This document shows, piece after piece, positions 1 through 6,827 of a stretch of DNA of 10,674 nucleotides; the stretch's first letter is position 1, and each line of letters starts with the position of its first letter. Origin of the DNA: DASUBN01 sp035691665 (lineage in GTDB: Bacteria > Pseudomonadota > Gammaproteobacteria > Natronospirales > REEB76); NCBI GenBank assembly GCA_035691665.1, contig DASSIS010000017.1:1-10674 (forward strand). The letters are read 5' to 3'. Under the pieces are notes generated by a model that searched no databases, had not been told where the DNA came from, and saw only the letters and a list, made by a program, of their open reading frames with translations. The position numbers and the translations under genes were made by a program.

Positions 1-147
1 GGCCAAGCCTGGATCCAGGCCGACTGCATCCTCCAATAGCTGCCGGGCCCCCATCAAATCCCCCCCCTTCAAGCGTTCCAGCCCCTCGGTATACCGGGAT
101 CGGGCCTGGTCCCGGGCGTGGAGGGAGGTATCTGCGGGTACGGACAC
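1..147 (-). CDS. TPR-repeat protein, N-terminal fragment (cut by window edge)
   Basis: An open frame reads leftwards off the window from a GTG at 147; an in-frame TGA lies at 168-166, so the start must fall between them and this GTG is the only standard start codon there. The 49 visible codons begin V-S-V-P-A-D and contain one helix-turn-helix repeat of TPR type (RYTEGLERLKGGDLMGARQ, then LLEDAVGLDPGLA), with the usual small residues and the D-P at the repeat end. No signal peptide is visible and no clear ribosome binding site precedes the GTG. The gene is divergent from the TonB-dependent receptor. TPR repeats bind proteins or peptides, and two other proteins in this window also begin with TPRs, so it may belong to the same cluster. 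The downstream domain, and so the function, cannot be seen. A run of eight C (G on the coding strand) at 60-67 lies inside the frame. Confidence 0.6.
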   Translation of the reverse strand, partial: MSVPADTSLHARDQARSRYTEGLERLKGGDLMGARQLLEDAVGLDPGLA

Positions 148-353
148 AACTATATAAGAGGCTGGTCAGGCGGTTTTGCGGGCAGTGTAACCCAAAACCG
201 CGATTTCACCGGCTGTACCTTATTTGTATGCCACTCCTAGGCCCCCAGGTCGTATTGTTGTTAAGGAGCAACAAAAACCTTGGAAAATCTGCAATAGCAG
301 CTGGGGCTTGAACCTCTACTACCCTTGTTTGTTTCAGAAGAACAACATTTCCC

Positions 354-381
354 TTCCAAATGAGTTTTGCTGTGCTAATAT
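354..381 (+). promoter_or_regulatory. Possible extended -10 promoter for the receptor gene
   Basis: TG at 373-374, one base, then TAATAT at 376-381 resembles an extended -10 element. A weak -35 (TTCCAA, 354-359) lies 16 bases upstream. Transcription from about 388 would give a leader of roughly 125 bases containing the two hairpins listed next. The -35 match is poor, and the call rests mainly on the -10 and on position. Confidence 0.25.
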
Positions 382-393
382 TCGGACGTCCAA

Positions 394-423
394 AAGGGGA
401 GGGATTTGTCTGCCTTCCCCCTT
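394..423 (+). promoter_or_regulatory. Leader hairpin 1
   Basis: AAGGGGAGGG (394-403) can pair with CCTTCCCCCTT (413-423) around a nine-base loop, giving about ten base pairs with one bulged C and one G-U pair. It lies in the likely 5' untranslated region of the receptor mRNA. No T-run follows it, so it is not an intrinsic terminator. Its role is unknown. Confidence 0.3.
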
Positions 424-447
424 ATGTCTAGACATTTGGGCCTCGGC

Positions 448-466
448 GACGCGCCTGACGTGCGTC
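448..466 (+). promoter_or_regulatory. Leader hairpin 2
   Basis: GACGCGC (448-454) pairs with GTGCGTC (460-466) around the loop CTGAC: seven pairs, one of them G-U. It sits 38 bases before the receptor ribosome binding site. Together with hairpin 1 it suggests a structured leader, but short GC-rich hairpins arise often by chance. Confidence 0.25.
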
Positions 467-503
467 CAAGGGGAGTTCAGGTTCCAAACTCTTAAAAATT
501 TCT

Positions 504-508
504 AGGAG
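504..508 (+). promoter_or_regulatory. Ribosome binding site of the receptor gene
   Basis: AGGAG, six bases before the ATG at 515. It fixes the start of the receptor gene. Confidence 0.8.
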
Positions 509-514
509 TCTCGG

Positions 515-3500
515 ATGAACAGCAACCTAATCAGCAAAGCCGTGCGCTATGCCCTCGTGGCGGGTGCGGCGTCTGCGGTGGCGGCACCTTCGGTGTTCGC
601 AGCGGACGCTACCACCACCAACACGAGCAGCGACCAGAGCACCGCGCAACTGGGCAAGATCGAAGTGACGGGCACGCGCATCAAGCGCACTACCGTCGAG
701 ACCGCGCAGCCGATCACGGTCGTGACGGCGCAGGAGATCAAGGCTTCCGGCTTCGCCAGCATCGGCGACGTGCTGCAGAACCTCACCTCCGCGGGCTCCG
801 CTCTGAACAGCCAGGTGAACAACGGTAACGACGGCGAAGAGAACGTCGACCTGCGCAACCTGGGCGCGCAGCGCGTGCTGGTGCTTGTCAACGGCAAGCG
901 TTGGGTGACGCAGATCAACAATACCGTGGACTTCTATTCCATCCCGGCCTCGGTGATCGACCACGTGGAGATCCTGCAGGACGGCGCGTCGGCCATCTAC
1001 GGCTCCGACGCGATTGCGGGCGTGATCAACGTGATCACCGTGAAGGACTACAACGGCGCCGAAGCCAACGCCTACATGGGCTGGTATCACGGCAACGGCC
1101 ATACCGACGGCAAGAAGCAGGAATACGACTACACCGTTGGTTCTAGCAGCGACAAGTCCGGCGTGGTGATGAACGTCTCCTACACCGACGAGGCGGGCAT
1201 CTTCGCGGGCGACCGCACCATCTCCAAGGAAGCCATCTACGGCGTGGGCGGCGGCTCCAGCGCCATCCCCGGCGGCCGGTTCATCATCAACGAGTCGATC
1301 CCCGACTTCAACGCCAACGTGCCGAACGTCTGCCCAGTGGGCTCGACGCTCAAGCCGACTTTCGCCAAGAACTCCCCGGGTAACCCGGTCATCCCCGGTG
1401 CCCCCGGCCCCAGCACCAAGTGCGACGTGACCCTGGTGAACCCGGGCTCCGTCGCCAACCCCGGCCGCGCCGCCGGCGCGTGGCATGACTTCGACTTCGG
1501 TCGGGACGCGTTCAACTACGCTCCGCTCAACTACCTCCTGGCCCCCAGCGAGCGCACCAGCCTCTACGTGCAGGGCCACTATGACCTGGCGGACAACCTG
1601 ACCTTCACCACCTCGGTGCTGTTCAACAACCGCCGCTCCCTGCAGCAGCTGGCACCGGAACCCCTGTTCCTGGGCGAGCAGGCCCAGGGTGAGACCAACC
1701 AGGGCGTGAACATCGGCGTCGCCAAGGACAACCCCTTCAACCCCTTCGGCGTGGACCTGGTGCCCTATCCCAAGTTCGACGCGACGGATCCGAAGAACCC
1801 GATTCAGGGTACCTTCACCCCCGACCCGAACTTCATCTCCTGGTGCAAGCTCTACGGTTCGGCCAGCTGCACCACCACGGGCGTGGAGCTCGTGTCCATG
1901 CGTCGCCGGCCCATCGACCCGGGTGCGGGCAACCGCGTGCAGGATGAGAACGTGGATACGTTCCATTGGAACGCCGGGTTCAAGGGCTACTTCAACATGC
2001 TGGGCAACGAGTGGGACTGGGACGTGGGCGGCTCCTACAGCTCCAACGTGTTCAACCAGTCGCTCACCGGTGACTTCGACACGGCCAACATCCAGCAGGC
2101 CTTGAGCGAGTCCTGCCCGACCACCGCGGGCTGCGTGCCCCTGAACCTGGTGGGCGGCGCCGGTCCGGCGGGCTTCACCATCACTCCGGCCATGGCGGCG
2201 TTCATCGGCTTCGAGGCCCACAACATCAACCGTCAGGATCAGCGGGACTACAGCGCCAACATCAGCGGCGACCTGTTCGACCTGCCGGCGGGCCCCCTGG
2301 GCCTGGCGCTCGGTTACGAGTACCTGGAGCAGAACGGGTTCTTCCACCCGGACGCCCTGGTGTCACAGGGTGCGACGACCGGCAACGCTGCCAAACCGAC
2401 CGATGGCCGCGTGGCGACCGATGCCGAGTACTTCGAGTTCAACATCCCGCTCGTGACGGACGCGCCCTTCATGAAGGACGTGAGCCTGGACGTGGCCGAC
2501 CGCTTCTCCCAGTTCAAGTGGGGCGGCGTGGGCCCGGGCCAGGTGTTCGTGCCGGGTGCCGACCATGCCTCCACGGCGCGGGCGGCCCTTCGTTGGCAGG
2601 CCACCGATGACCTCTTGCTGCGCGGTGCCTGGTCTCAGGGCTTCCGGGTCCCGAGCATCAGCGAGTTCTTCTCGGGCGTGGGCAACAACTTCCCGGCGGT
2701 CACGGACCCCTGCACCCTCGGCAACGCCGGCGGCGCGTTCTGCGCGTCCAACGGCCATCCGATAGTCAGCAAGCAGTCCAACGGCCAGATCAACACCCTG
2801 AACGGCGGCAACGCGCACCTGACCCCGGAGAAGTCCATCTCCAAGACGGTCGGCTTCGTGTACAACCCCGACTGGATCCCGGGTTATGACCTGTCTGTGG
2901 ATTACTACGACATCAATCTGGTGAACACGGTTGGTACCCTCGGCCCGACCAACATCCTGGACGGCTGCTACCAGTCCAACGTGCAGCCTTACTGCAAGCT
3001 CATCACCGTTGCGGCGGGCAGCATCAACCAGATCGTGGATACCAACACCAACACGGGTTCGACGATCACGGACGGCTTCGATATCAGCACCCACTACAAG
3101 TTCCCGAGCACGAGCATGGGCGACTTCAAGCTGGGCTTCGATCTCAACCTCCTGAAGCGCTTCGACGAGACGGTGCCGAACGCCACCGTGCCGGGCGGCT
3201 ACGCCGTCAGCAAGCTGGCGGGCTGGTCCGAGGGCTCACCCGGTGTCGGTGCTTCTTACCCGAAGAAGCGTGCGACCTTGAACCTCGCCTGGCACTACGG
3301 TGACTGGTCGGCCATGTGGACGCTGTACTACATCGACCACACCGTCGAGCCCTGCACCAACGGCCAGGTCTCCCCGACGACCGTCGTGGCGGCCTGTACC
3401 TTCAACCAGAGTGCCAGCAACAAGGCGCTTGTTGGGAGTAGCAACCTGCCCAGCGCGGGTCACGGCCCCGCCCGGACCTGGAATCCCCAGGGTATCGGTA

Positions 3501-3721
3501 ACTCGTTCCTGGCGCAGAACTACGTGGGTTCGACGACCTATCACGACGTGGAAGCTACCTATCATATGGGCAGCTGGAACACCGACTTCACCTTCGGTAT
3601 CCAGAACCTGTTCGGTAAGCAGCCCCCGTCGGGTATCGATGCGTTCGCCAACACCTACTATTCGTTCTACAACCGCATCCCCGGCCAGTTCTTCTACGGC
3701 CGGATCAGCGTGAAGTTCTGA
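515..3721 (+). CDS. TonB-dependent outer-membrane receptor
   Basis: An outer-membrane active transporter that takes up a ligand using TonB-ExbBD energy. The 1068-residue protein starts with a Sec signal peptide (lysine and arginine, then an alanine-rich core, likely cut after VFA at residue 29). A possible TonB box (IEVTG, 49-53) follows, then a plug domain to about 180 with the family blocks VDLRNLGAQRVLVLVNGKR and, from E152, EILQDGASAIYGSDAIAGV. The rest is a long 22-strand-type beta-barrel ending in phenylalanine (GRISVKF), as expected for BAM-assembled proteins. There is no STN signalling domain, so no FecI/FecR-type signalling is expected. All twelve cysteines fall in six close pairs: 273/303, 444/452, 534/540, 733/743, 818/827 and 947/961. 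The ATG at 515 has a good ribosome binding site and places the signal peptide correctly. The ligand cannot be read from the sequence. The gene is convergent with the oxygenase operon and ends in a strong terminator. Confidence 0.95.
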   Translation: MNSNLISKAVRYALVAGAASAVAAPSVFAADATTTNTSSDQSTAQLGKIEVTGTRIKRTTVETAQPITVVTAQEIKASGFASIGDVLQNLTSAGSALNSQVNNGNDGEENVDLRNLGAQRVLVLVNGKRWVTQINNTVDFYSIPASVIDHVEILQDGASAIYGSDAIAGVINVITVKDYNGAEANAYMGWYHGNGHTDGKKQEYDYTVGSSSDKSGVVMNVSYTDEAGIFAGDRTISKEAIYGVGGGSSAIPGGRFIINESIPDFNANVPNVCPVGSTLKPTFAKNSPGNPVIPGAPGPSTKCDVTLVNPGSVANPGRAAGAWHDFDFGRDAFNYAPLNYLLAPSERTSLYVQGHYDLADNLTFTTSVLFNNRRSLQQLAPEPLFLGEQAQGETNQGVNIGVAKDNPFNPFGVDLVPYPKFDATDPKNPIQGTFTPDPNFISWCKLYGSASCTTTGVELVSMRRRPIDPGAGNRVQDENVDTFHWNAGFKGYFNMLGNEWDWDVGGSYSSNVFNQSLTGDFDTANIQQALSESCPTTAGCVPLNLVGGAGPAGFTITPAMAAFIGFEAHNINRQDQRDYSANISGDLFDLPAGPLGLALGYEYLEQNGFFHPDALVSQGATTGNAAKPTDGRVATDAEYFEFNIPLVTDAPFMKDVSLDVADRFSQFKWGGVGPGQVFVPGADHASTARAALRWQATDDLLLRGAWSQGFRVPSISEFFSGVGNNFPAVTDPCTLGNAGGAFCASNGHPIVSKQSNGQINTLNGGNAHLTPEKSISKTVGFVYNPDWIPGYDLSVDYYDINLVNTVGTLGPTNILDGCYQSNVQPYCKLITVAAGSINQIVDTNTNTGSTITDGFDISTHYKFPSTSMGDFKLGFDLNLLKRFDETVPNATVPGGYAVSKLAGWSEGSPGVGASYPKKRATLNLAWHYGDWSAMWTLYYIDHTVEPCTNGQVSPTTVVAACTFNQSASNKALVGSSNLPSAGHGPARTWNPQGIGNSFLAQNYVGSTTYHDVEATYHMGSWNTDFTFGIQNLFGKQPPSGIDAFANTYYSFYNRIPGQFFYGRISVKF

Positions 3722-3759
3722 TCGAATAGACGGTTCAGAAAAACAATAAGTCCAAGTTT

Positions 3760-3789
3760 GCGGCCCCGGAAACGGGGCCGCTTTTTTTT
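3760..3789 (+). terminator. Rho-independent terminator of the receptor gene
   Basis: A perfect nine-pair GC-rich stem (3760-3768 with 3773-3781) closed by a GAAA tetraloop and followed directly by eight T (3782-3789). It begins 38 bases after the receptor stop codon. On the opposite strand no T-run follows the stem, so it works for the plus strand only. Confidence 0.95.
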
Positions 3790-3806
3790 AACAACAGGAT
3801 GTTGTT
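3790..3806. repeat. Small inverted repeat after the terminator
   Basis: AACAAC (3790-3795) and GTTGTT (3801-3806) form a six-pair stem with a five-base loop, immediately after the T-run of the terminator. It overlaps the first copy of the 19-bp repeat. Confidence 0.35.
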
Positions 3807-3814
3807 ATGCCGCG
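3796..3814. repeat. 19-bp direct repeat, copy 1
   Basis: AGGATGTTGTTATGCCGCG. A second copy with one mismatch starts 79 bases further on. Its last bases form the left arm of the palindrome at 3804-3844. Confidence 0.6.
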
Positions 3815-3844
3815 TAGTACAGGGAGGTACGAGAGCGGCGTAAC
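3804..3844. repeat. Palindromic (stem-loop) element
   Basis: GTTATGCCGC (3804-3813) pairs with GCGGCGTAAC (3835-3844): ten pairs, including one G-U. Inside, GTAC (3817-3820) pairs with GTAC (3827-3830) around AGGGAG. The size and extragenic position resemble REP-type palindromic elements, but I cannot assign it to a family. Confidence 0.45.
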
Positions 3845-3874
3845 TCAGAGTGATTCGATCTTAAAAAGTCAGAG

Positions 3875-3893
3875 AGGATGTGGTTATGCCGCG
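3875..3893. repeat. 19-bp direct repeat, copy 2
   Basis: AGGATGTGGTTATGCCGCG, 18 of 19 bases identical to copy 1. This copy lacks a matching right arm, so it does not form the long stem seen at copy 1; it could be a degraded or partial copy of the same element. Confidence 0.6.
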
Positions 3894-3989
3894 GGAGGCA
3901 AGGGTGCTCCGTCAGGGGCGCTGGGCGTGGTGTGATTCGGGTTGCTGGGGGTCTGGAAGCGGGGTGGGGGTCGTGAGTCCGGATGGGTC

Positions 3990-4700
3990 TCAGCGGTTGC
4001 GCTTCACCACGGAAGGCTCGGCCACCGGTTCCCGATAATCCTTGATCCAGGCGTTGAAAGCGACTGTGATGCGCTCACGCTGGCCGAAGTATGGGGACAC
4101 TTCGTGCAGCATGTAGGAAGGGAACAGCAACAGCATGCCCGGCCTGAGGTTGAAAGCCATTTCGGCTATGCCGTACATATCGGCTAAATAAGCGTTGCCC
4201 TGATCCATATACGCGTTTCCCAGGCTGCGCGGGTCGAGGAACCGCAGCGTACCGTTGTTCACCACCCCAGGTGGCGCGACATCGCCCGGGTCCACACAGT
4301 AGACGCCGGACCAGGAGGCCATGGGGTGGTTGTGCACCGCCGTATAGCCGCCGTTGCGGGTGATGTGGTACCAGCTGTGGTGATAAATCCGCAGCTTGGC
4401 CATATCCTCATTGCTGTAGCGGTTGAGCTGGGCCACGAGGTACCCCAAGTGCTGCAAGCATGTGGTGGCAAGGGCCTTGAGATCCGGATGGTCACGACTG
4501 AACAGATGGAAGTCGCTCTCATAGACGCCGACTTTTATGACCTGTGTTGGCTCTGTCAGGCGCTTGCGGTTCGTGTCCGCTTCCCAGGCGAGGAACAGCT
4601 CCCGCAACCTGGCGTTGGACGCTTCCATTCCCGTGAGGGTCGTCTGGGCGATGGGGCAGGCGAAGGCCGGTATGACTTGCAGGTCTTGCAGTGATTCCAT
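3990..4700 (-). CDS. TIGR02466-type 2OG-Fe(II) oxygenase
   Basis: A 236-residue single-domain protein of the putative 2OG-Fe(II) oxygenase family known as TIGR02466 (Pfam 2OG-FeII_Oxy_5). The core is HNHPMASWSGVYCVD (123-137), where the H-x-H at 123/125 takes the place of the usual H-x-D, then TLRFLDPR (151-158), the distal histidine in FPSYMLHEVSP (H199), and RERITVAFN, whose R210 should bind the carboxylate of 2-oxoglutarate. These are the elements expected of an active enzyme in this cytoplasmic family. Its substrate is not known to me. It is the last of four leftward genes, 42 bases after the TPR-AspH pseudoenzyme, so probably co-transcribed. The start at 4700 gives the normal family length; the ribosome binding site is weak (GGGA about ten bases upstream). 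Confidence 0.85.
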   Translation of the reverse strand: MESLQDLQVIPAFACPIAQTTLTGMEASNARLRELFLAWEADTNRKRLTEPTQVIKVGVYESDFHLFSRDHPDLKALATTCLQHLGYLVAQLNRYSNEDMAKLRIYHHSWYHITRNGGYTAVHNHPMASWSGVYCVDPGDVAPPGVVNNGTLRFLDPRSLGNAYMDQGNAYLADMYGIAEMAFNLRPGMLLLFPSYMLHEVSPYFGQRERITVAFNAWIKDYREPVAEPSVVKRNR

Positions 4701-4742
4701 GGATGGTGTCCCAGCCCGCCTTCGGGTGTGGTTAAGTGGAAG

Positions 4743-5975
4743 TCAGAGATACTTGCTGCGGAACCTCTGGAAAGCCCGCTGCACCGCCTCCAGACCCTCC
4801 CGTTCGGCCTGGGTCAGGTCCGGATGCCAGGTCTGGAAGCAGAGCACGACGCAGGACCCATCCCCCCCGTTCTCGATGGCATGGTCCGGCTGATGGCCCG
4901 CTAACAGGCAGCCACCTTGGTCGAAGATCTCACGCCGTCCACCCACTGCCAGCGTCACCGGACCTGAACCTTCCAGCAGGGTATAAGCCGTCAGGCGCCA
5001 GTTCTCGTCGGACGCGGGCTGTAGCGGGTGGGTGCCGCCGGGCACCAGGATGATGGCTGCCTGCTCGATACCCGGCAGGAGACGGCCGAGGTCCGGTGCA
5101 GCCGCACCGTCAGTCGTGGGGCGCGGCTGGCTGAGGTTCCACAGGGTGCGGATCCGGGTTTCGGGTTGCTCGGCCGCGGCCACGCCTGAGCGTGGCAGGA
5201 GCGGGGCGAGCTCGCGCCGCATCGTCTCCAGGTCCGGGCTCATGCCGGCTGGCCAGCCGGTGCGCACCGGCTCCTCGTCCAGTCCGGCGATGTAAAGGCT
5301 CCGGGGCTGCTGGAGGGAGGTGTCGGCGGTCTTCTCGCGCAGGCCGGCGTAGTGGGCGATACCTTCGAACACCCGCTTGAGGGAGTCCTTGCCGTGGATC
5401 TCCACGAGCGGCTGCAATTCCGCATCTATCAAGGCGAGCTGCGCCGCGCGGACGATGTTCGTCGCTTCGAGGGCCAGGGCCGAAAGCTGTTCCGGCGGGG
5501 TCTCGTCGTTCCCCCAGTTGCGCAATTCAGGGAGCTGCTGCACGAGGGTCGTGATCTGCTTGATAGCGCCGTTCCAGTCTCCCGCGTCCTTCAGGTTGAT
5601 GGCACGGTGGAAACGGGCGGTATAGAGGTCGGGATGCAGGGCGATCGCTTGGTCCAGATCCCGGGTGGAATCGGCGAGCCTGCCCAAGTTCCGGTATATC
5701 TGGGCACGGGTCTGCAGCAGCAATGGGTTGCGCGGGTTTCCCTGGATGGCCTTGTCCATGAGCACCAGGGCCTCGGTGGTCTCGCCGCGGGCGTAAGCCT
5801 GGGACGCCATGAAGCTCAGGGAGGAGGCATGGTAGGGAGCGACGGCGAGGATCTGCCGGTAGACCCGCTCGGCATCGGTCAGCTGCCCGCGGTTGGCGAG
5901 TGCCAGGGCGCTGGCGGAGAGCATCTTCACCTGATCGCTTAACTGGCCGGGATTCTGGGTGTCGGGGCGGTTCAT
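4743..5975 (-). CDS. TPR protein with degenerate AspH-like domain (probable pseudoenzyme)
   Basis: A 410-residue protein with TPR repeats at about 15-150, a helical linker, and a C-terminal domain at about 300-395 that aligns without gaps to the AspH domain of the protein encoded at 6828-8144 (shared GTH, N, G-x-CL, D/E-H and a TxAEREG block). The active site is altered. The first iron histidine of the P-H-x-G motif (H345 in the paralogue) is P320 here, the histidine in AHLPL is Y331, and the 2OG-binding arginine (R400) is C375; only the distal histidine, H365, remains. TPR and linker also match (for example AQLALIDAELQPLVEIHG against AQQELIEQALEPVYARHG). I infer a non-catalytic partner, scaffold or substrate-binding subunit. 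The frame is intact, which argues against a dying gene. It lies between two oxygenase genes, 92 bases after one and 42 before the other. The start at 5975 has no strong ribosome binding site. Confidence 0.85.
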   Translation of the reverse strand: MNRPDTQNPGQLSDQVKMLSASALALANRGQLTDAERVYRQILAVAPYHASSLSFMASQAYARGETTEALVLMDKAIQGNPRNPLLLQTRAQIYRNLGRLADSTRDLDQAIALHPDLYTARFHRAINLKDAGDWNGAIKQITTLVQQLPELRNWGNDETPPEQLSALALEATNIVRAAQLALIDAELQPLVEIHGKDSLKRVFEGIAHYAGLREKTADTSLQQPRSLYIAGLDEEPVRTGWPAGMSPDLETMRRELAPLLPRSGVAAAEQPETRIRTLWNLSQPRPTTDGAAAPDLGRLLPGIEQAAIILVPGGTHPLQPASDENWRLTAYTLLEGSGPVTLAVGGRREIFDQGGCLLAGHQPDHAIENGGDGSCVVLCFQTWHPDLTQAEREGLEAVQRAFQRFRSKYL

Positions 5976-6067
5976 CTTCGTGCATGGCCTCGCGGACAGC
6001 CCGGGTCGGGTGCCGCGTGGCTAGTTTACATTAGCCGCCGGGCCACGAGGCGCGGCCTATTGAGGCG
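5976..6067 (-). promoter_or_regulatory. Operon gap with small inverted repeat
   Basis: This is the longest gap inside the leftward operon (92 bases). It contains GGCTA and TAGCC around an A/T-rich loop (ATGTAAAC), near 6020-6037. It might hold a secondary promoter or an mRNA processing site; the evidence is only the gap length and the short inverted repeat. Confidence 0.2.
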
Positions 6068-6778
6068 TCAACGGCGCATCGCCCAGCCGGTGATGGCGTA
6101 GCGCCCGCGGGGGGCGGTGGGCACCACGTAGGAGACGCTGTGCCACATGGGCACCTTGAAGAGCGTCAGCGAGTTGAAGAGCGGGGGGTAAACTTCGGTC
6201 ACGTTGCCGCCGGTGTCGTCCAGGAACTGCAGCAGCCCACCCCAGTCCGCCTCCCAGTCCCTGGTGAGGTTCAGCACGTAGGCGACGCGGCGCGTATCCT
6301 CCTGGTTCAGGTCGTTGTGCTTCCTAAGGAAGCTGCCCGGGATGTAGCGGGTGGCCTGGGCGTCGGCGCGCACGACCTCCTCAACGCCTGTCACCTGCCT
6401 GACCAGGCCGAGGAAGCTCTCGCTGTTCAGGAACTCGACCACGGTGTTCAGGACGAGCTCTGGGTCGCGTTTCTCCCGGTAGGCGGCGAGCATCATGTAG
6501 CTGTTGTAGAAGAACTGGAACTTGCCTGGGTCCGTGCCCTGCACGATGCGGTTGAGCCCGGCCCAGTCATCGCGCGTGAACTTCAGCACCTTGTCGGAGG
6601 TGACGATCTGCGGCTTGCCGGAGGCGTCCACGTAGGCCACGCCCCAGGGGACCTCGTCCTCCAGGCAGCGGTGCAGGCGCTCCGCCGCCTCGGGCAGCAG
6701 CACGTCCCTGATCTGGATGCGGTTCTTGCGGCGGAACTCGGCGGCGAGCGCCGGGATGTCGAGGCCGGTGTTGAGCAT
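6068..6778 (-). CDS. 2OG-Fe(II) oxygenase, prolyl-hydroxylase-like
   Basis: A 236-residue single-domain protein with the double-stranded beta-helix signature of the prolyl 4-hydroxylase superfamily (similar to Pfam 2OG-FeII_Oxy_4). Iron ligands are H154 and D156 in FLRKHNDLN and the distal H213 in VPMWHSVSYV; R226 in RGRYAITGW should bind 2-oxoglutarate. The W-G-G motif (DWGGLLQF, 178-185) and the strand before it (RRVAYVLNLT) are also typical. The expected reaction is hydroxylation of a protein or peptide residue using O2 and 2-oxoglutarate, releasing succinate and CO2; the substrate is unknown. It has no signal peptide, so it is cytoplasmic. It lies 49 bases after the TPR-AspH gene in the same orientation, suggesting one operon. 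The start at 6778 gives a compact domain, but the upstream GAG is a weak ribosome binding site. Confidence 0.88.
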   Translation of the reverse strand: MLNTGLDIPALAAEFRRKNRIQIRDVLLPEAAERLHRCLEDEVPWGVAYVDASGKPQIVTSDKVLKFTRDDWAGLNRIVQGTDPGKFQFFYNSYMMLAAYREKRDPELVLNTVVEFLNSESFLGLVRQVTGVEEVVRADAQATRYIPGSFLRKHNDLNQEDTRRVAYVLNLTRDWEADWGGLLQFLDDTGGNVTEVYPPLFNSLTLFKVPMWHSVSYVVPTAPRGRYAITGWAMRR

Positions 6779-6827
6779 GGTCGCTCAAGTATCCCATGCC
6801 AGCCATGGATAGAGGAACGGGTGCGCC

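Larger units (their letters stand above)
148..514. other. Divergent intergenic region upstream of the receptor gene
   Basis: This 367-base stretch between the leftward TPR gene and the rightward receptor gene is visibly richer in A and T than the flanking genes. An open frame at 224-505 has no ribosome binding site, no recognisable domain and an unlikely composition, so I do not call it a gene. The region should hold the promoters for both neighbours; the candidate sites are listed separately. I see no B12-box, no tRNA and no other known RNA family. Confidence 0.6.
3790..3989. other. Convergent intergenic region with repeats
   Basis: About 200 bases lie between the receptor terminator and the end of the leftward operon. 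It holds the two repeat copies and the palindrome listed separately. Two short forward frames begin at the repeat copies (3807-3935, 42 residues; and from 3886, 50 residues, running into the antisense of the next gene), each with an AGGA seven bases before the ATG. Neither shows a recognisable domain, and I do not call them genes. No convincing terminator for the leftward operon is visible here. Confidence 0.5.

Noticed and set aside
224..505. 93-codon forward frame upstream of the receptor
   Set aside because: No ribosome binding site, no recognisable domain, and it occupies the expected promoter and leader region.
527..2347. Long leftward open frame of 606 codons antisense to the receptor gene
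   Set aside because: It mirrors the codon pattern of a GC-rich gene on the other strand, has a Val/Ala/Gly/Arg/His-biased composition and shows no domain; the receptor is unambiguous.
3790..3893. Integron attC site, suggested by GTTATGC near AACAAC and by the palindrome
   Set aside because: The core-site orientation and consensus (RYYYAAC first, GTTRRRY last) are not met, and there is no integrase or cassette structure.
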